Positions 1 through 7,531 of a stretch of DNA of 64,000 nucleotides are shown in pieces. Every line of letters starts with the position of its first letter. The first letter of the stretch is position 1. Source of the DNA: Dyadobacter sp. SG02 (GTDB lineage Bacteria; Bacteroidota; Bacteroidia; Cytophagales; Spirosomataceae); the NCBI RefSeq assembly GCF_900109045.1, contig NZ_FNYL01000012.1:186001-250000 (forward strand). Reading direction: 5' to 3'. Made by a program: the position numbers and the translations under genes. The notes under the pieces were generated by a model, which saw nothing but the letters and a program-made list of their open reading frames with translations, had not been told where the DNA came from and did not search any database.

Positions 1-30
1 GAGCTTGACGGTGTTGCGGTCGATGGGCAT
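1..30 (-). CDS. possible 5' end of a further gene of the encapsulin operon (partial)
   Basis: A minus-strand ATG lies at 28-30 and is followed by ten open codons (MPIDRNTVKL) to the window edge. It lies 56 bases downstream of the serine acetyltransferase stop on the same strand, so it could be a fourth operon gene. Too little is visible to name a product, and a chance ATG is possible. Confidence 0.3.
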   Translation of the reverse strand, partial: MPIDRNTVKL

Positions 31-86
31 GGGGTCAATTTAGGCAAAAAAGCGATATAACCGTCAGCGGTCAAAATCGCGAAACC

Positions 87-887
87 TCACCCCTCCACCT
101 TGGTTGTAATCCTCAGCTGATGCGTGTTAAACACCTGTGAATTAGCCGCGACGCTTTTGGTAAGGAAAACACTGCCACCTATGACGCTGTTTTCGCCGAT
201 GACAGTGTCGCCTCCCAGGATGGTTGTCCGCGCGTAAATGATGACGTTATCGCCTACCGTTGGGTGGCGTTTGGTATTATAAAGCTCTTTCGCAACCTGC
301 AATGCACCCAGGGTAACCCCCTGATAAATGCTCACATTCTTACCGATCACCGAGGTCGCGCCGATTACAATGCCGGTACCGTGGTCGATCATGAACGGCA
401 CGCCGATAGTGGCTTCGGGATGAATATCGACGCCCGTTTTGCCGTGCGCATATTCGGTAAGAATGCGCGGAAGCACCGGAATTTCCAGAATACTCAGCTT
501 GTTGGCAAACCGATATACCGCGATCGCGTAAAAACCGGGGTAGGAAACGATCACTTCGTTGACGCTCGTCGCGGCGGGATCGTATTCGTAGATTTTGCTG
601 GCGTCGAGACGCAGGTTCTTGTAAATCGCTTCCAGCTCATCGTAAAAAGACGCCACTTTTTGTTCGATAGCGACCTTTTTCGGATCGAGGTAGCTGAGCA
701 GGATATTTTCAAGATCGATCTGATTTTTCTTCAAAATACCTTCATAGGAGGTCTTTTTGGGCAAATTATTGCTTGGAAAGAGAAAATGGATCAGGTCGTC
801 GAGCCAGGCTGTGGCATCATGCCAGGAGGGAGTCGCCTCCCACTCTGCATGATGTGTTTTTTTAAGAAGATCGATGAGTGATGACAT
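87..887 (-). CDS. cysE: serine O-acetyltransferase (EpsC/CysE-like)
   Basis: This 266-residue enzyme should acetylate L-serine with acetyl-CoA to O-acetylserine, the carbon acceptor for sulfide in cysteine synthesis. The C-terminal half is a left-handed beta-helix of hexapeptide repeats, with the family signature around IDHGTGIVIGATSVIGKNV and YQGVTLGALQ. The N-terminal ~110 residues are the helical region seen in EpsC/CysE proteins. It starts 5 bases after the stop of the cysteine desulfurase and is surely co-transcribed with it and the encapsulin. Serine acetyltransferase is a known companion of Family 2A encapsulins. Whether it is packaged is unknown, and it has no obvious long disordered tail that would act as a cargo tag. 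Confidence 0.93.
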   Translation of the reverse strand: MSSLIDLLKKTHHAEWEATPSWHDATAWLDDLIHFLFPSNNLPKKTSYEGILKKNQIDLENILLSYLDPKKVAIEQKVASFYDELEAIYKNLRLDASKIYEYDPAATSVNEVIVSYPGFYAIAVYRFANKLSILEIPVLPRILTEYAHGKTGVDIHPEATIGVPFMIDHGTGIVIGATSVIGKNVSIYQGVTLGALQVAKELYNTKRHPTVGDNVIIYARTTILGGDTVIGENSVIGGSVFLTKSVAANSQVFNTHQLRITTKVEG

Positions 888-892
888 GTGTT

Positions 893-2845
893 TTACTTCT
901 TCTGCGCGCTCAATCGATGCAGCGTTGCCACCAGCACGTCAATCTCCTCACAGGTATTATAAAATGCGAGCGAAGGGCGAACGGTGGTTTCGAGGCCGAA
1001 TCTTCGCAGAATGGGTTGTGCACAGTGGTGGCCGGAGCGCACGGCGATGCCTTCCTGGTTGAGCGCCGCCCCTACTTCCTCGGTTTTATAACCATCCAGG
1101 ACAAATGACAGTACCGATGCTTTCTCCTTCGCTGTACCGATCAGGCTCAACCCGGGCACATTTTTCATGAAACCGGTTGCATATTCAAGCAGAAAATGTT
1201 CGTACTGATGGATATTTTCGATACCGAGCTGGTTCACATAATCCAACGCCGCTCCCAGCCCCACCGCGTCCGCGATATTACCGGTGCCCGCTTCGAAGCG
1301 CGAGGGGGCTTTGTGGTATTGAATATGCTCGAAAGTCACATCCACAATCATATTGCCCCCTCCCTGCCACGGTTGCGTCGCATTCAGGATTTCTTCTTTT
1401 CCATACAATGCACCAATGCCGGTCGGACCGAAAACTTTGTGGCCGGAGAAGACAAACCAGTCGCAATTCAGTGCAGTTACGTCCGTGCGCAGGTGCGAGA
1501 CGGATTGTGCACCGTCGAGGAGCACTTTCGCCCCGGCCGAATGGGCCATTTCAATGATCTGCTTCGCGGGCGTTACCGTTCCCAATGCATTCGAAACCTG
1601 TGTGAAGGAAACGAGCTTGGTTTTCGGGTTCAATAATCCGGCATAGGCATCCAGCAAAATCTGCCCGTCGTCGTCGACCGGGATAACGCGCAGGACGAGG
1701 CCCTTTTTATCCGCCAGTTGCTTCCACGGTACGATATTGGCGTGGTGTTCAAGGTGGCTTACGATGATTTCATCGCCTGCATTGAGGTTCTGATCACCCC
1801 AGGTTTTGGCTACCAGGTTAATGGCTTCTGTGGTACCGCGCACAAAAACGATCTCATTCACGGAACCTGCATTCACAAATGCCCTTACCTTCTCCCGTGC
1901 GCCCTCGTAGGCATCCGTAGCGCGGGCGGCGAGCTCATGCGCTGCGCGATGGATGTTGGAATTTTCGTGTTCGTAGAAATAGCTGATCCGCTCGATCACC
2001 TGCTTGGGCTTCTGGGTAGTTGCCGCATTATCGAACCAGATCAGCGGCTTACCGTTCACACGCTCCTTAAAAACCGGAAAATCGCTGCGGACGCGGTTTA
2101 CATCGAACGGTATCTTGCCGACAGGGCTTTGAACCGCACGTCCGAGCTGGTCGCGGTCATTGCCAACATGGATATTGCTGAGCGAAAACGGCGAAAAGCT
2201 ATGAGGCAAAAAGTTGGATGCACCCGGAATATGCGGCTTTTCTGTCAAATTTTCATTCAGAAAATAGTACGACGGCAACGACGGCGACGTACCGGAATAA
2301 GGCATGCGCGCAGAACTGCCGAAGTGAGGAATACTACTGAAAATGTCCGTCAGATCGTGCTGGTTATCCAATGCGTACGGGGATGACGCGTTCACCTGGC
2401 CGGCGGTATTCTGACCACCCGGGGCGTACCCCGCTGGCTTCCGGCCGCCCGGCGCTTGCCCGACTGCCGGTACATTCCCGGGCGACACACCTACCCCGGC
2501 CGCCGAAGGCGGCACGTGACCGTCCGTAAAATGCGGATCGGGCAGGCTCGTTTGCGGCTCGTCCAGGTCGAAATCCTGATGCGAGGGGGAATGCGGGTTC
2601 AATGGCGGTTGTCCCTGACCCAACTCCTGTTGAATAATCCCCAGCATTTTCTGCGCCCTCGGATGATCTTCGAGGTTTGGCGAGAATACGGGCGATGGCA
2701 TTTCACCCGGCAATGCCTTGAAAAGCTCGTTAGCGAGCCGCTCCAAAGCACCGGCGTCGGGCAAATTACCCGAAGAACCGCCTGGGAAACCGTCTGGAAA
2801 GCCATCTGGCAGACCGTCCGGCAATCCGTCAATATTTGTACTCAT
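893..2845 (-). CDS. SufS-type cysteine desulfurase with encapsulin cargo-loading extension
   Basis: This 650-residue protein is about 240 residues longer than a normal SufS/CsdA enzyme. Residues ~250-650 are the PLP-dependent class V aminotransferase fold, with the Schiff-base lysine at K470 (FSGHKVFGPTG) and the catalytic cysteine at C608 (RSGHHCAQP). It should convert cysteine to alanine and an enzyme persulfide. Residues 1-~248 are Pro/Gly/Ser-rich and look disordered. They open with near-repeats of LPDG/FPDG (residues 7-22) and hold short hydrophobic patches (DLTDIFSSIPHFG, PSLPSYYFLNENL). In characterised Family 2A systems such an N-terminal domain directs the enzyme into the shell. The start codon lies 17 bases inside the encapsulin gene, implying translational coupling. 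Assignment as cargo rests on architecture plus neighbourhood. Confidence 0.93.
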   Translation of the reverse strand: MSTNIDGLPDGLPDGFPDGFPGGSSGNLPDAGALERLANELFKALPGEMPSPVFSPNLEDHPRAQKMLGIIQQELGQGQPPLNPHSPSHQDFDLDEPQTSLPDPHFTDGHVPPSAAGVGVSPGNVPAVGQAPGGRKPAGYAPGGQNTAGQVNASSPYALDNQHDLTDIFSSIPHFGSSARMPYSGTSPSLPSYYFLNENLTEKPHIPGASNFLPHSFSPFSLSNIHVGNDRDQLGRAVQSPVGKIPFDVNRVRSDFPVFKERVNGKPLIWFDNAATTQKPKQVIERISYFYEHENSNIHRAAHELAARATDAYEGAREKVRAFVNAGSVNEIVFVRGTTEAINLVAKTWGDQNLNAGDEIIVSHLEHHANIVPWKQLADKKGLVLRVIPVDDDGQILLDAYAGLLNPKTKLVSFTQVSNALGTVTPAKQIIEMAHSAGAKVLLDGAQSVSHLRTDVTALNCDWFVFSGHKVFGPTGIGALYGKEEILNATQPWQGGGNMIVDVTFEHIQYHKAPSRFEAGTGNIADAVGLGAALDYVNQLGIENIHQYEHFLLEYATGFMKNVPGLSLIGTAKEKASVLSFVLDGYKTEEVGAALNQEGIAVRSGHHCAQPILRRFGLETTVRPSLAFYNTCEEIDVLVATLHRLSAQKK

Positions 2846-3749
2846 GGTAGTTACCGATTTCTACATCCTCCAAAACCGCAATCGCGTCGTCGACCAGCAC
2901 GGCCAGCGAGCAGTATAGCGACACCAGGTACGAGGCGATCGCCTTGTCGTTGATGCCCATAAAGCGGACAGAAAGCCCCGGCGACTGCTCACCCGGCAAA
3001 CCCGGTTGGTATAACCCTACCACGCCCTGGCGGCTTTCGCCGGTACGCAGCAGCAGGATTTTTGTCTTACCGTTTTCGATGGGTACTTTATCGGAAGGAA
3101 TCAGTGGAATGCCCCGCCACGTAATGAATTGAGAACCGAAAAGCGAGATCGTCGGAGGTGGAACACCCTTACGCGTACACTCGCGACCGAATGCGGCGAT
3201 CGCCTGGGGGTGCAACAGGAAGAAACCGGGTTCTTTCCATACTTTGGTGAGCAAATCGTCCAGATCGTCGGGCGTAGGCGGGCCGAGCCGGGTCGAAATC
3301 TTTTGCTTGTCGGCTACGCTGGCCAGCAATCCATATTCGCCATTGTTGATCAGCTCGCTTTCCTGGCGTTCCTTAATGCTTTCGATCGTCAGGCGAAGCT
3401 GCTCGCTGATCTGGTTATAAGGTTTGCTATACAGATCGGACACGCGGGTATGTACGTCCAGCACCGTTTGAACCGCTGTCAGGTTGTATTCACGCGGATT
3501 TTCAACGTAATCAATAAAGGTATGCGGCAGCTCGCGCTCGTCGCGACGGGAACAATCTACTTCCGCGGTGCTACCTTCCTTTACTTTGTTCAGACGGTAA
3601 ACGCCGGATTCCACGGGGATCCAGTTCAGCAAATGCGTCAGCCAGCGCGGGGTAATTGCCTCGAACTGAGGCACCGTACGGGTTGCGATCGCCAACTGCC
3701 GTGCTGCCACGTCACCGAGCGCAGTTTGATTTTGATTTAACTTGGCCAT
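2829..3749 (-). CDS. Family 2A encapsulin shell protein (SrpI-like)
   Basis: This 306-residue protein resembles the SrpI/Family 2A encapsulins, HK97-fold proteins that self-assemble into an icosahedral protein shell. Recognisable stretches include the N-terminal arm MAKLNQNQTALGDVAARQLA, the TPRWLTHLLNWIPVESGVYR region, PGFFLLHPQAIAAFGRECT, and the C-terminal SVRFMGINDKAIASYLVSLY. The reading frame extends 15 codons further upstream, but the ATG at 3749 gives the family-typical N-terminus. The next gene, the extended cysteine desulfurase, overlaps its 3' end by 17 bases. Shell, desulfurase and acetyltransferase together match the known sulfur-related encapsulin operon. No membrane segment or signal peptide is seen, so it should be cytosolic. 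Confidence is high for the family; storage of sulfur inside the shell is inference. Confidence 0.9.
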   Translation of the reverse strand: MAKLNQNQTALGDVAARQLAIATRTVPQFEAITPRWLTHLLNWIPVESGVYRLNKVKEGSTAEVDCSRRDERELPHTFIDYVENPREYNLTAVQTVLDVHTRVSDLYSKPYNQISEQLRLTIESIKERQESELINNGEYGLLASVADKQKISTRLGPPTPDDLDDLLTKVWKEPGFFLLHPQAIAAFGRECTRKGVPPPTISLFGSQFITWRGIPLIPSDKVPIENGKTKILLLRTGESRQGVVGLYQPGLPGEQSPGLSVRFMGINDKAIASYLVSLYCSLAVLVDDAIAVLEDVEIGNYHEYKY

Positions 3750-4150
3750 TCTGTATTTGATTATTATTGAGAAACGAGCTGCATTGCGCCACAAGGTATT
3801 GCCAGGACGCGACCGGATTAACGATCACAAACATACGTGAACTATAAATCAGGCATTTAAAGAACCACAGAACCTGCCACCAGCCCTTTACAAGCCCATT
3901 TCTCAAACCAGCCGGCACCCGTAGATTGTACCAATATAGTGTTTTCATTTGTCAAATACCAGGAATAAAATTCGTCGATAAAGCGCTCGCGCCGACTAAA
4001 ATTTGGCATATTTTCCTATCGTTTTAATAGAATTCGTGGATTGATCGATTTGGCAGTGTACCACTAAAAATATTCTATATAAATTCGATAGACTTTATAT
4101 TATATTGTCTTTTTTCTTAGCTTTGGACTTCTCAATCTATCATTTTCACT
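3750..4150. other. intergenic region upstream of the encapsulin operon
   Basis: This 401-base AT-rich divergent region separates the encapsulin operon (minus) from the zinc-ribbon gene (plus). Apart from the weak sulfur-type palindrome near 4076-4092, it shows no convincing gene. Short open frames here have no family resemblance. Confidence 0.5.
4076..4092. promoter_or_regulatory. degenerate copy of the sulfur-locus palindrome (site A)
   Basis: The sequence TATATAAATTCGATAGA shares its last 12 bases exactly with site B (16633-16649) and its right half-site ATAGA with sites C and E. The left half is degenerate unless a wider TCTAT-N9-ATAGA spacing (4074-4092) is accepted. It is not followed by CAAAG, unlike sites B, C and D. 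It lies 327 bases upstream of the encapsulin start and 59 bases upstream of the plus-strand zinc-ribbon gene, so its target is unclear. Confidence 0.4.
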
Positions 4151-4600
4151 ATGCAAGCGGGCAATCTGATCGATATTTACAAGAACGAAACCATCGCGAC
4201 GGAGGCATTCAAGGATTTCAGGTTACGGCGTGGGATCATCTGCAAGAAATGCGGCGGCACCCATCACTACTGGCTCGCGCCGAAGCAGCAGTTTCAATGC
4301 AAGCAATGCCGGTTCCGCACCACATTGCAAAGCGGCACCGTGCTCGAAGGCAGCAAACTCCCGATCTCCTACTTCTTTATTGCCGTATATATGATCCTGA
4401 AAAAGGGCAACGCATTCACGATCCAGGATTTCCAGGAAGAAACCGGCCATAAATACTACGAACCGCTCTACGACTTCATCAGGAAAGTACGCACCTACCT
4501 GAACGCCAACGACCCAAACACCGTGCTGATTGACCTGGTGGAGTTATTTAACTACCATTTGGTTAGCAGGAAGTTTCAGGAGCAGGCTATGCATGAGTGA
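4151..4600 (+). CDS. stand-alone IS1595-type zinc-ribbon protein
   Basis: This 149-residue protein begins with a zinc ribbon, CKKCGG at about residues 32-37 and CKQC at about 56-59, in the arrangement of the N-terminal domain of IS1595-family transposases. The usual following pattern (TTLQSGTVLEGSKLPISYFFIAVYMI) is also present. The transposase DDE catalytic domain is missing, and no terminal inverted repeats were seen around the gene, so this is either a remnant or a domesticated DNA-binding protein. The frame is intact and ends in its own stop, which favours a kept gene. It converges on a lipoprotein gene 4 bases downstream. Function unknown; DNA binding is inferred from the fold. Confidence 0.6.
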   Translation: MQAGNLIDIYKNETIATEAFKDFRLRRGIICKKCGGTHHYWLAPKQQFQCKQCRFRTTLQSGTVLEGSKLPISYFFIAVYMILKKGNAFTIQDFQEETGHKYYEPLYDFIRKVRTYLNANDPNTVLIDLVELFNYHLVSRKFQEQAMHE

Positions 4601-4604
4601 GGTG

Positions 4605-5015
4605 TCAGAAAACGACAACGATCGGAACAGCATATTCGACCCGACCATCCTTTAATTTGACATAGGCGCGATAGCCCAAGGCATGTGACCCGACAGGAAT
4701 CCCAATGTTGACAATCTTATCGTTGCTATATTGCCTGGCAGGCTGGTCAAATGCTACCTTTTGGTTACGCAAGTCCGGATGATTTTCCTGCACATTGTCA
4801 TCGAATTTGTAGACAATGCCATATTCTTCAATTGGTTCAGGACCAAATTCATCAAATATCACAGTGAAAGTATTGATTACCCCTCCGAGCTTCATGAATA
4901 CGGCCGGCCCGGTTCGAAAAGCCAGCTCCGGCTTGGGATGCTCGTGCCGTGGTGCGCAGGAAAGTAATGTTGCGCAAAGAAGTAGCAAAGCTGCCAAAAA
5001 CTTTACATGCGCCAT
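4605..5015 (-). CDS. small lipoprotein, paralogue of the next gene
   Basis: The chosen start gives 136 residues: a short basic N-terminus, a hydrophobic segment and the lipobox LLSC, so it should be an exported lipoprotein. Starts up to 18 codons further upstream are possible. The mature part shares PIEEYGIVY and HALGYRAYVKLKDGRVEYA with the protein encoded at 5167-5616, showing that the two arose by duplication. The fold looks like a small beta-sandwich, perhaps FnIII/Ig-like, but this is a guess from strand-like alternation. No function can be assigned. Confidence 0.7.
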   Translation of the reverse strand: MAHVKFLAALLLLCATLLSCAPRHEHPKPELAFRTGPAVFMKLGGVINTFTVIFDEFGPEPIEEYGIVYKFDDNVQENHPDLRNQKVAFDQPARQYSNDKIVNIGIPVGSHALGYRAYVKLKDGRVEYAVPIVVVF

Positions 5016-5166
5016 AGATATGCGTGTTATCATCGCCATATGATCTTTTCGGCAATGATAATCAGGCATGCACCCGTTACTGAATTTTAATGTACAAGCT
5101 TACCTTATTGGTTAGCAAAAGGCAAAATCAACGATAGCCGGACATTCGTAAACGGGCTAATCATAG

Positions 5167-5616
5167 CTAGTAAGTCTTATTCATCCGGTTGCTTGCATAA
5201 CGCACTTCGCCGCCGACCACTTTTGCGTAGGCCCGGTAGGACAATGCATGCATGCCACTGGGAAGAGCGATGTTGAAAGTCTCCGTATTGGCTCCCGTCT
5301 TCGGGGCATTCTTGAACTTTGCCGTTGGATAAGAGCCGCCGATAACGAGGTCTACGGCGGTGGTATCGGGCAAAAACGCATATACAATGCCGTATTCCTC
5401 GATCGGCACATTGCCCAGGCTCACATAATTGAGGTAGAAGTTTTCGACCGCGTTGCCTTTAAAAGTGGCTATACCCGTCGTCAATTCCGGAAGTAACCGG
5501 TCCGGCGCAGGTGTGGGCTCATACTTCGGGGCACAGGAAGCACCCACGAACATCATAACCACGCCGGTCAATAAAAGAAGGTTTTTACGGTTGGCAAGCT
5601 TGAAACTAAAAGTCAT
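5167..5616 (-). CDS. small lipoprotein, paralogue of the previous gene
   Basis: This 149-residue protein has a signal sequence ending in the lipobox VGASC, followed by a Pro-rich linker (APKYEPTPAPDRLLPE). The mature domain shares PIEEYGIVYAF and HALSYRAYAKVVGGEVRYA with the downstream gene at 4605-5015, from which it is separated by ~150 bases. Two adjacent methionine codons are possible starts; the second was chosen. It is probably an envelope lipoprotein of unknown role. Nothing in the sequence links it to the neighbouring GH26 enzyme apart from strand and proximity. Confidence 0.7.
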   Translation of the reverse strand: MTFSFKLANRKNLLLLTGVVMMFVGASCAPKYEPTPAPDRLLPELTTGIATFKGNAVENFYLNYVSLGNVPIEEYGIVYAFLPDTTAVDLVIGGSYPTAKFKNAPKTGANTETFNIALPSGMHALSYRAYAKVVGGEVRYASNRMNKTY

Positions 5617-5723
5617 CATGTTTTTTTACACAATTTTATACAAATCCTGGCGCGGGACACAATGTGACCACGCGATAACAGCTCAACGCGCAAGCTAGCC
5701 CGTCTATTTATAAAACGACGCAT

Positions 5724-6833
5724 TTATTTATACACCTCCTTCAAATCCTTTTCAAACAAAGTGTAAGGATCATGGTAAAACTTCACAAAATCGGCTTCGC
5801 TGACCTGGCCGGGGAAGGGGGCGTAGTAGTGCGTGGGGCTTTTGGTGTCGTTGCGCCAGACGAGCACGTAGGCGAGCTGCAACTTCTCTGCTTTCAATGT
5901 TTTGAGCAATGTTTCCGTCCACCATGCCGGGTTAGGAATGCTTTCGAGGCCGGTTTCGGTGAAGGCAGCCAGCTTGCCGGCTTTCTGAGCATACTCCGAA
6001 ACGATTTTGAGTTTCTTCGCGCCTGCTTCCAGGTTGTACTTGCCGTCGCGGCCGAAGTCCCCGTAGTTATCCATTCCCACCATATCCACCCATTCGTTGC
6101 CGGGGTAGCGTTCGAGGAATTCGTATTCGGAAGTGAATTTATTGTCAGGAGAAAACGCGTAAATGAAGTTGTGCACGCCCAGCTGGTCGCGCAGGTACGA
6201 GACCGTGAAGCGCCAGACTGCGATGAAATCCTCCTTCGAAGTATGCCCTTTGCCCCACCAGAACCAGTCGCCGTCAAATTCGTGGAACGGCCGGAAGATC
6301 ATCGGCGCCAGCGTACCGTCCTTCCCTTTGACCGAATGCGCGAAATCGGCGATGGTTTTCAGGATCAGTTTGTATTGCTCATGATGCGAGCCCCCGGGTT
6401 TGATCAGCGCCATTGCTGGTTTTGAAACATCATCTTTCCAATAAAAACCACCTTCCGAAGCCGGATTGGAAAAATGCCAGGCCACAGTGGTAATGCCGCC
6501 GCGGTTATAGGTTGCCACCACATTCTTCCGCAATGCTTCGGCTGTTTTTGCAATTTCATCGACGGGTCGGCCCGAAAGCCCCATGAAATCGATACCAATC
6601 ACCGCCGGATGCGAGCCGGTCACCGATTTTACATCCGACCGTTCGGCGTCGCCCGACCAGCCGTGCCCGTACTCCGTAGCGTGTTGGTGGCCGAAAAGAA
6701 TGTTTTGTTCCGAAAGTTTTTTGAGGTTACGGTAGAGCGCGGTGGTTTCCGGCGTGGCTTTCGTATCGATTTGCGCTATTGCGGCAGCTGCACAGAGCAG
6801 TGCGCTTAACAGGCTCATTAAAAGTCTTTTCAT
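5724..6833 (-). CDS. GH26 beta-mannanase, secreted
   Basis: This 369-residue enzyme is of glycoside hydrolase family 26, retaining enzymes that mostly cut beta-1,4-mannan. A signal peptide ends near AAAAIAQ (about residue 21). The catalytic acid/base sits in RPFHEFDGDWFWW (E185) and the nucleophile in AFTETG (E293). The GHQHATEYGHGW stretch near the start is also typical of the family. The open frame extends 17 codons upstream, but the ATG at 6833 immediately precedes the signal peptide. It stands alone, with no SusCD pair or other mannan enzymes beside it. Substrate is inferred from the family. Confidence 0.88.
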   Translation of the reverse strand: MKRLLMSLLSALLCAAAAIAQIDTKATPETTALYRNLKKLSEQNILFGHQHATEYGHGWSGDAERSDVKSVTGSHPAVIGIDFMGLSGRPVDEIAKTAEALRKNVVATYNRGGITTVAWHFSNPASEGGFYWKDDVSKPAMALIKPGGSHHEQYKLILKTIADFAHSVKGKDGTLAPMIFRPFHEFDGDWFWWGKGHTSKEDFIAVWRFTVSYLRDQLGVHNFIYAFSPDNKFTSEYEFLERYPGNEWVDMVGMDNYGDFGRDGKYNLEAGAKKLKIVSEYAQKAGKLAAFTETGLESIPNPAWWTETLLKTLKAEKLQLAYVLVWRNDTKSPTHYYAPFPGQVSEADFVKFYHDPYTLFEKDLKEVYK

Positions 6834-6985
6834 GCGTGTATGGTTCAGGATTCGAGATAATGCAAAGATGGAAAATAATCGCATTCCGCACGATCGCTAC
6901 TTATTTTGCGATAATTTCGAATAAAATTCTAAAATACCTACCCTATGACGAACTTTTATAAATATTCCAGTGTACTAACTGAACA

Positions 6986-7017
6986 ATATTCAAAATATAA
7001 GTCAATTTTTTGAATAT
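6986..7017. promoter_or_regulatory. probable Lrp operator (inverted repeat)
   Basis: A perfect 10-bp inverted repeat, ATATTCAAAA (6986-6995) and TTTTGAATAT (7008-7017), is separated by 12 AT-rich bases. It lies 31 bases upstream of the Lrp/AsnC gene. Lrp-type proteins commonly bind such AT-rich dyads and control their own gene and the adjacent transporter. Binding is inferred from position. Confidence 0.5.
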
Positions 7018-7047
7018 CATTCTATTTGAACCCCATCTCACAGCATC

Positions 7048-7524
7048 ATGAACGGAACAGATATTGTTCTCGATAAAACCGACCTCAGCATTCTCCGCCT
7101 CATGCAGGAGAACGCGCGCATGACGAACGCCGACCTCGCGCGCGAGCTGGAAATGGCGCCCTCGGCGGTGCTGGAACGGGTCAAGAAGCTTGAACAGAAG
7201 CAGGTGATTGTCAAATATACGACGCGCATTAATCCGGTGGCATTGGGGCAGAGTTTACTGGCGTTTATCGCGATGAAATCTTCGGAAGGAATGGGGAGCA
7301 ATAACACCGCGAAGGAATTGGCCAAAATCCCGGAAGTACAAGAGGTTCATCACATTGCGGGCGAGGATTGTTACATGGTGAAAGTCCGCACGGCCGACTC
7401 GGCGTCGCTCATGGACCTGATGCGCAACAAGTTTAGCAAAATACAGAATATCACATCCACACGCACGACGATCGTCCTGGAAACGGTCAAGGAAGAGCAA
7501 CAATTAGTTATACCAGAAAAATGA
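7048..7524 (+). CDS. Lrp/AsnC family transcriptional regulator
   Basis: The 158 residues match the standard length of this family. The N-terminal winged helix-turn-helix covers about residues 5-60 (DLSILRLMQENARMTNADLA, APSAVLERVKKLEQ). The C-terminal RAM/ACT-like ligand-binding domain covers about 70-150, with the typical VQEVHHIAGEDCYMVKV motif. Such proteins sense amino acids and form octamers that wrap DNA. The gene is followed after 7 bases by an EamA exporter, so local control of export is the natural reading. The 6986-7017 dyad is its likely operator. The ligand is not predictable from sequence. Confidence 0.93.
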   Translation: MNGTDIVLDKTDLSILRLMQENARMTNADLARELEMAPSAVLERVKKLEQKQVIVKYTTRINPVALGQSLLAFIAMKSSEGMGSNNTAKELAKIPEVQEVHHIAGEDCYMVKVRTADSASLMDLMRNKFSKIQNITSTRTTIVLETVKEEQQLVIPEK

Positions 7525-7531
7525 AATCGCC

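Noticed and set aside
264..881. Plus-strand open frame of 205 residues over the serine acetyltransferase
   Set aside because: Antisense shadow of a recognised gene; its translation has no family resemblance.
3712..3948. Minus-strand open frame of 78 residues upstream of the encapsulin
   Set aside because: Overlaps the encapsulin 5' end in another frame and has no recognisable features.
4135..4151. TCTATCATTTTCACTAT as a further sulfur-type palindrome
   Set aside because: The right half does not match ATAGA and no CAAAG follows.
4151..4600. Complete IS1595 element
   Set aside because: No DDE domain, no terminal inverted repeats and no target duplication seen.
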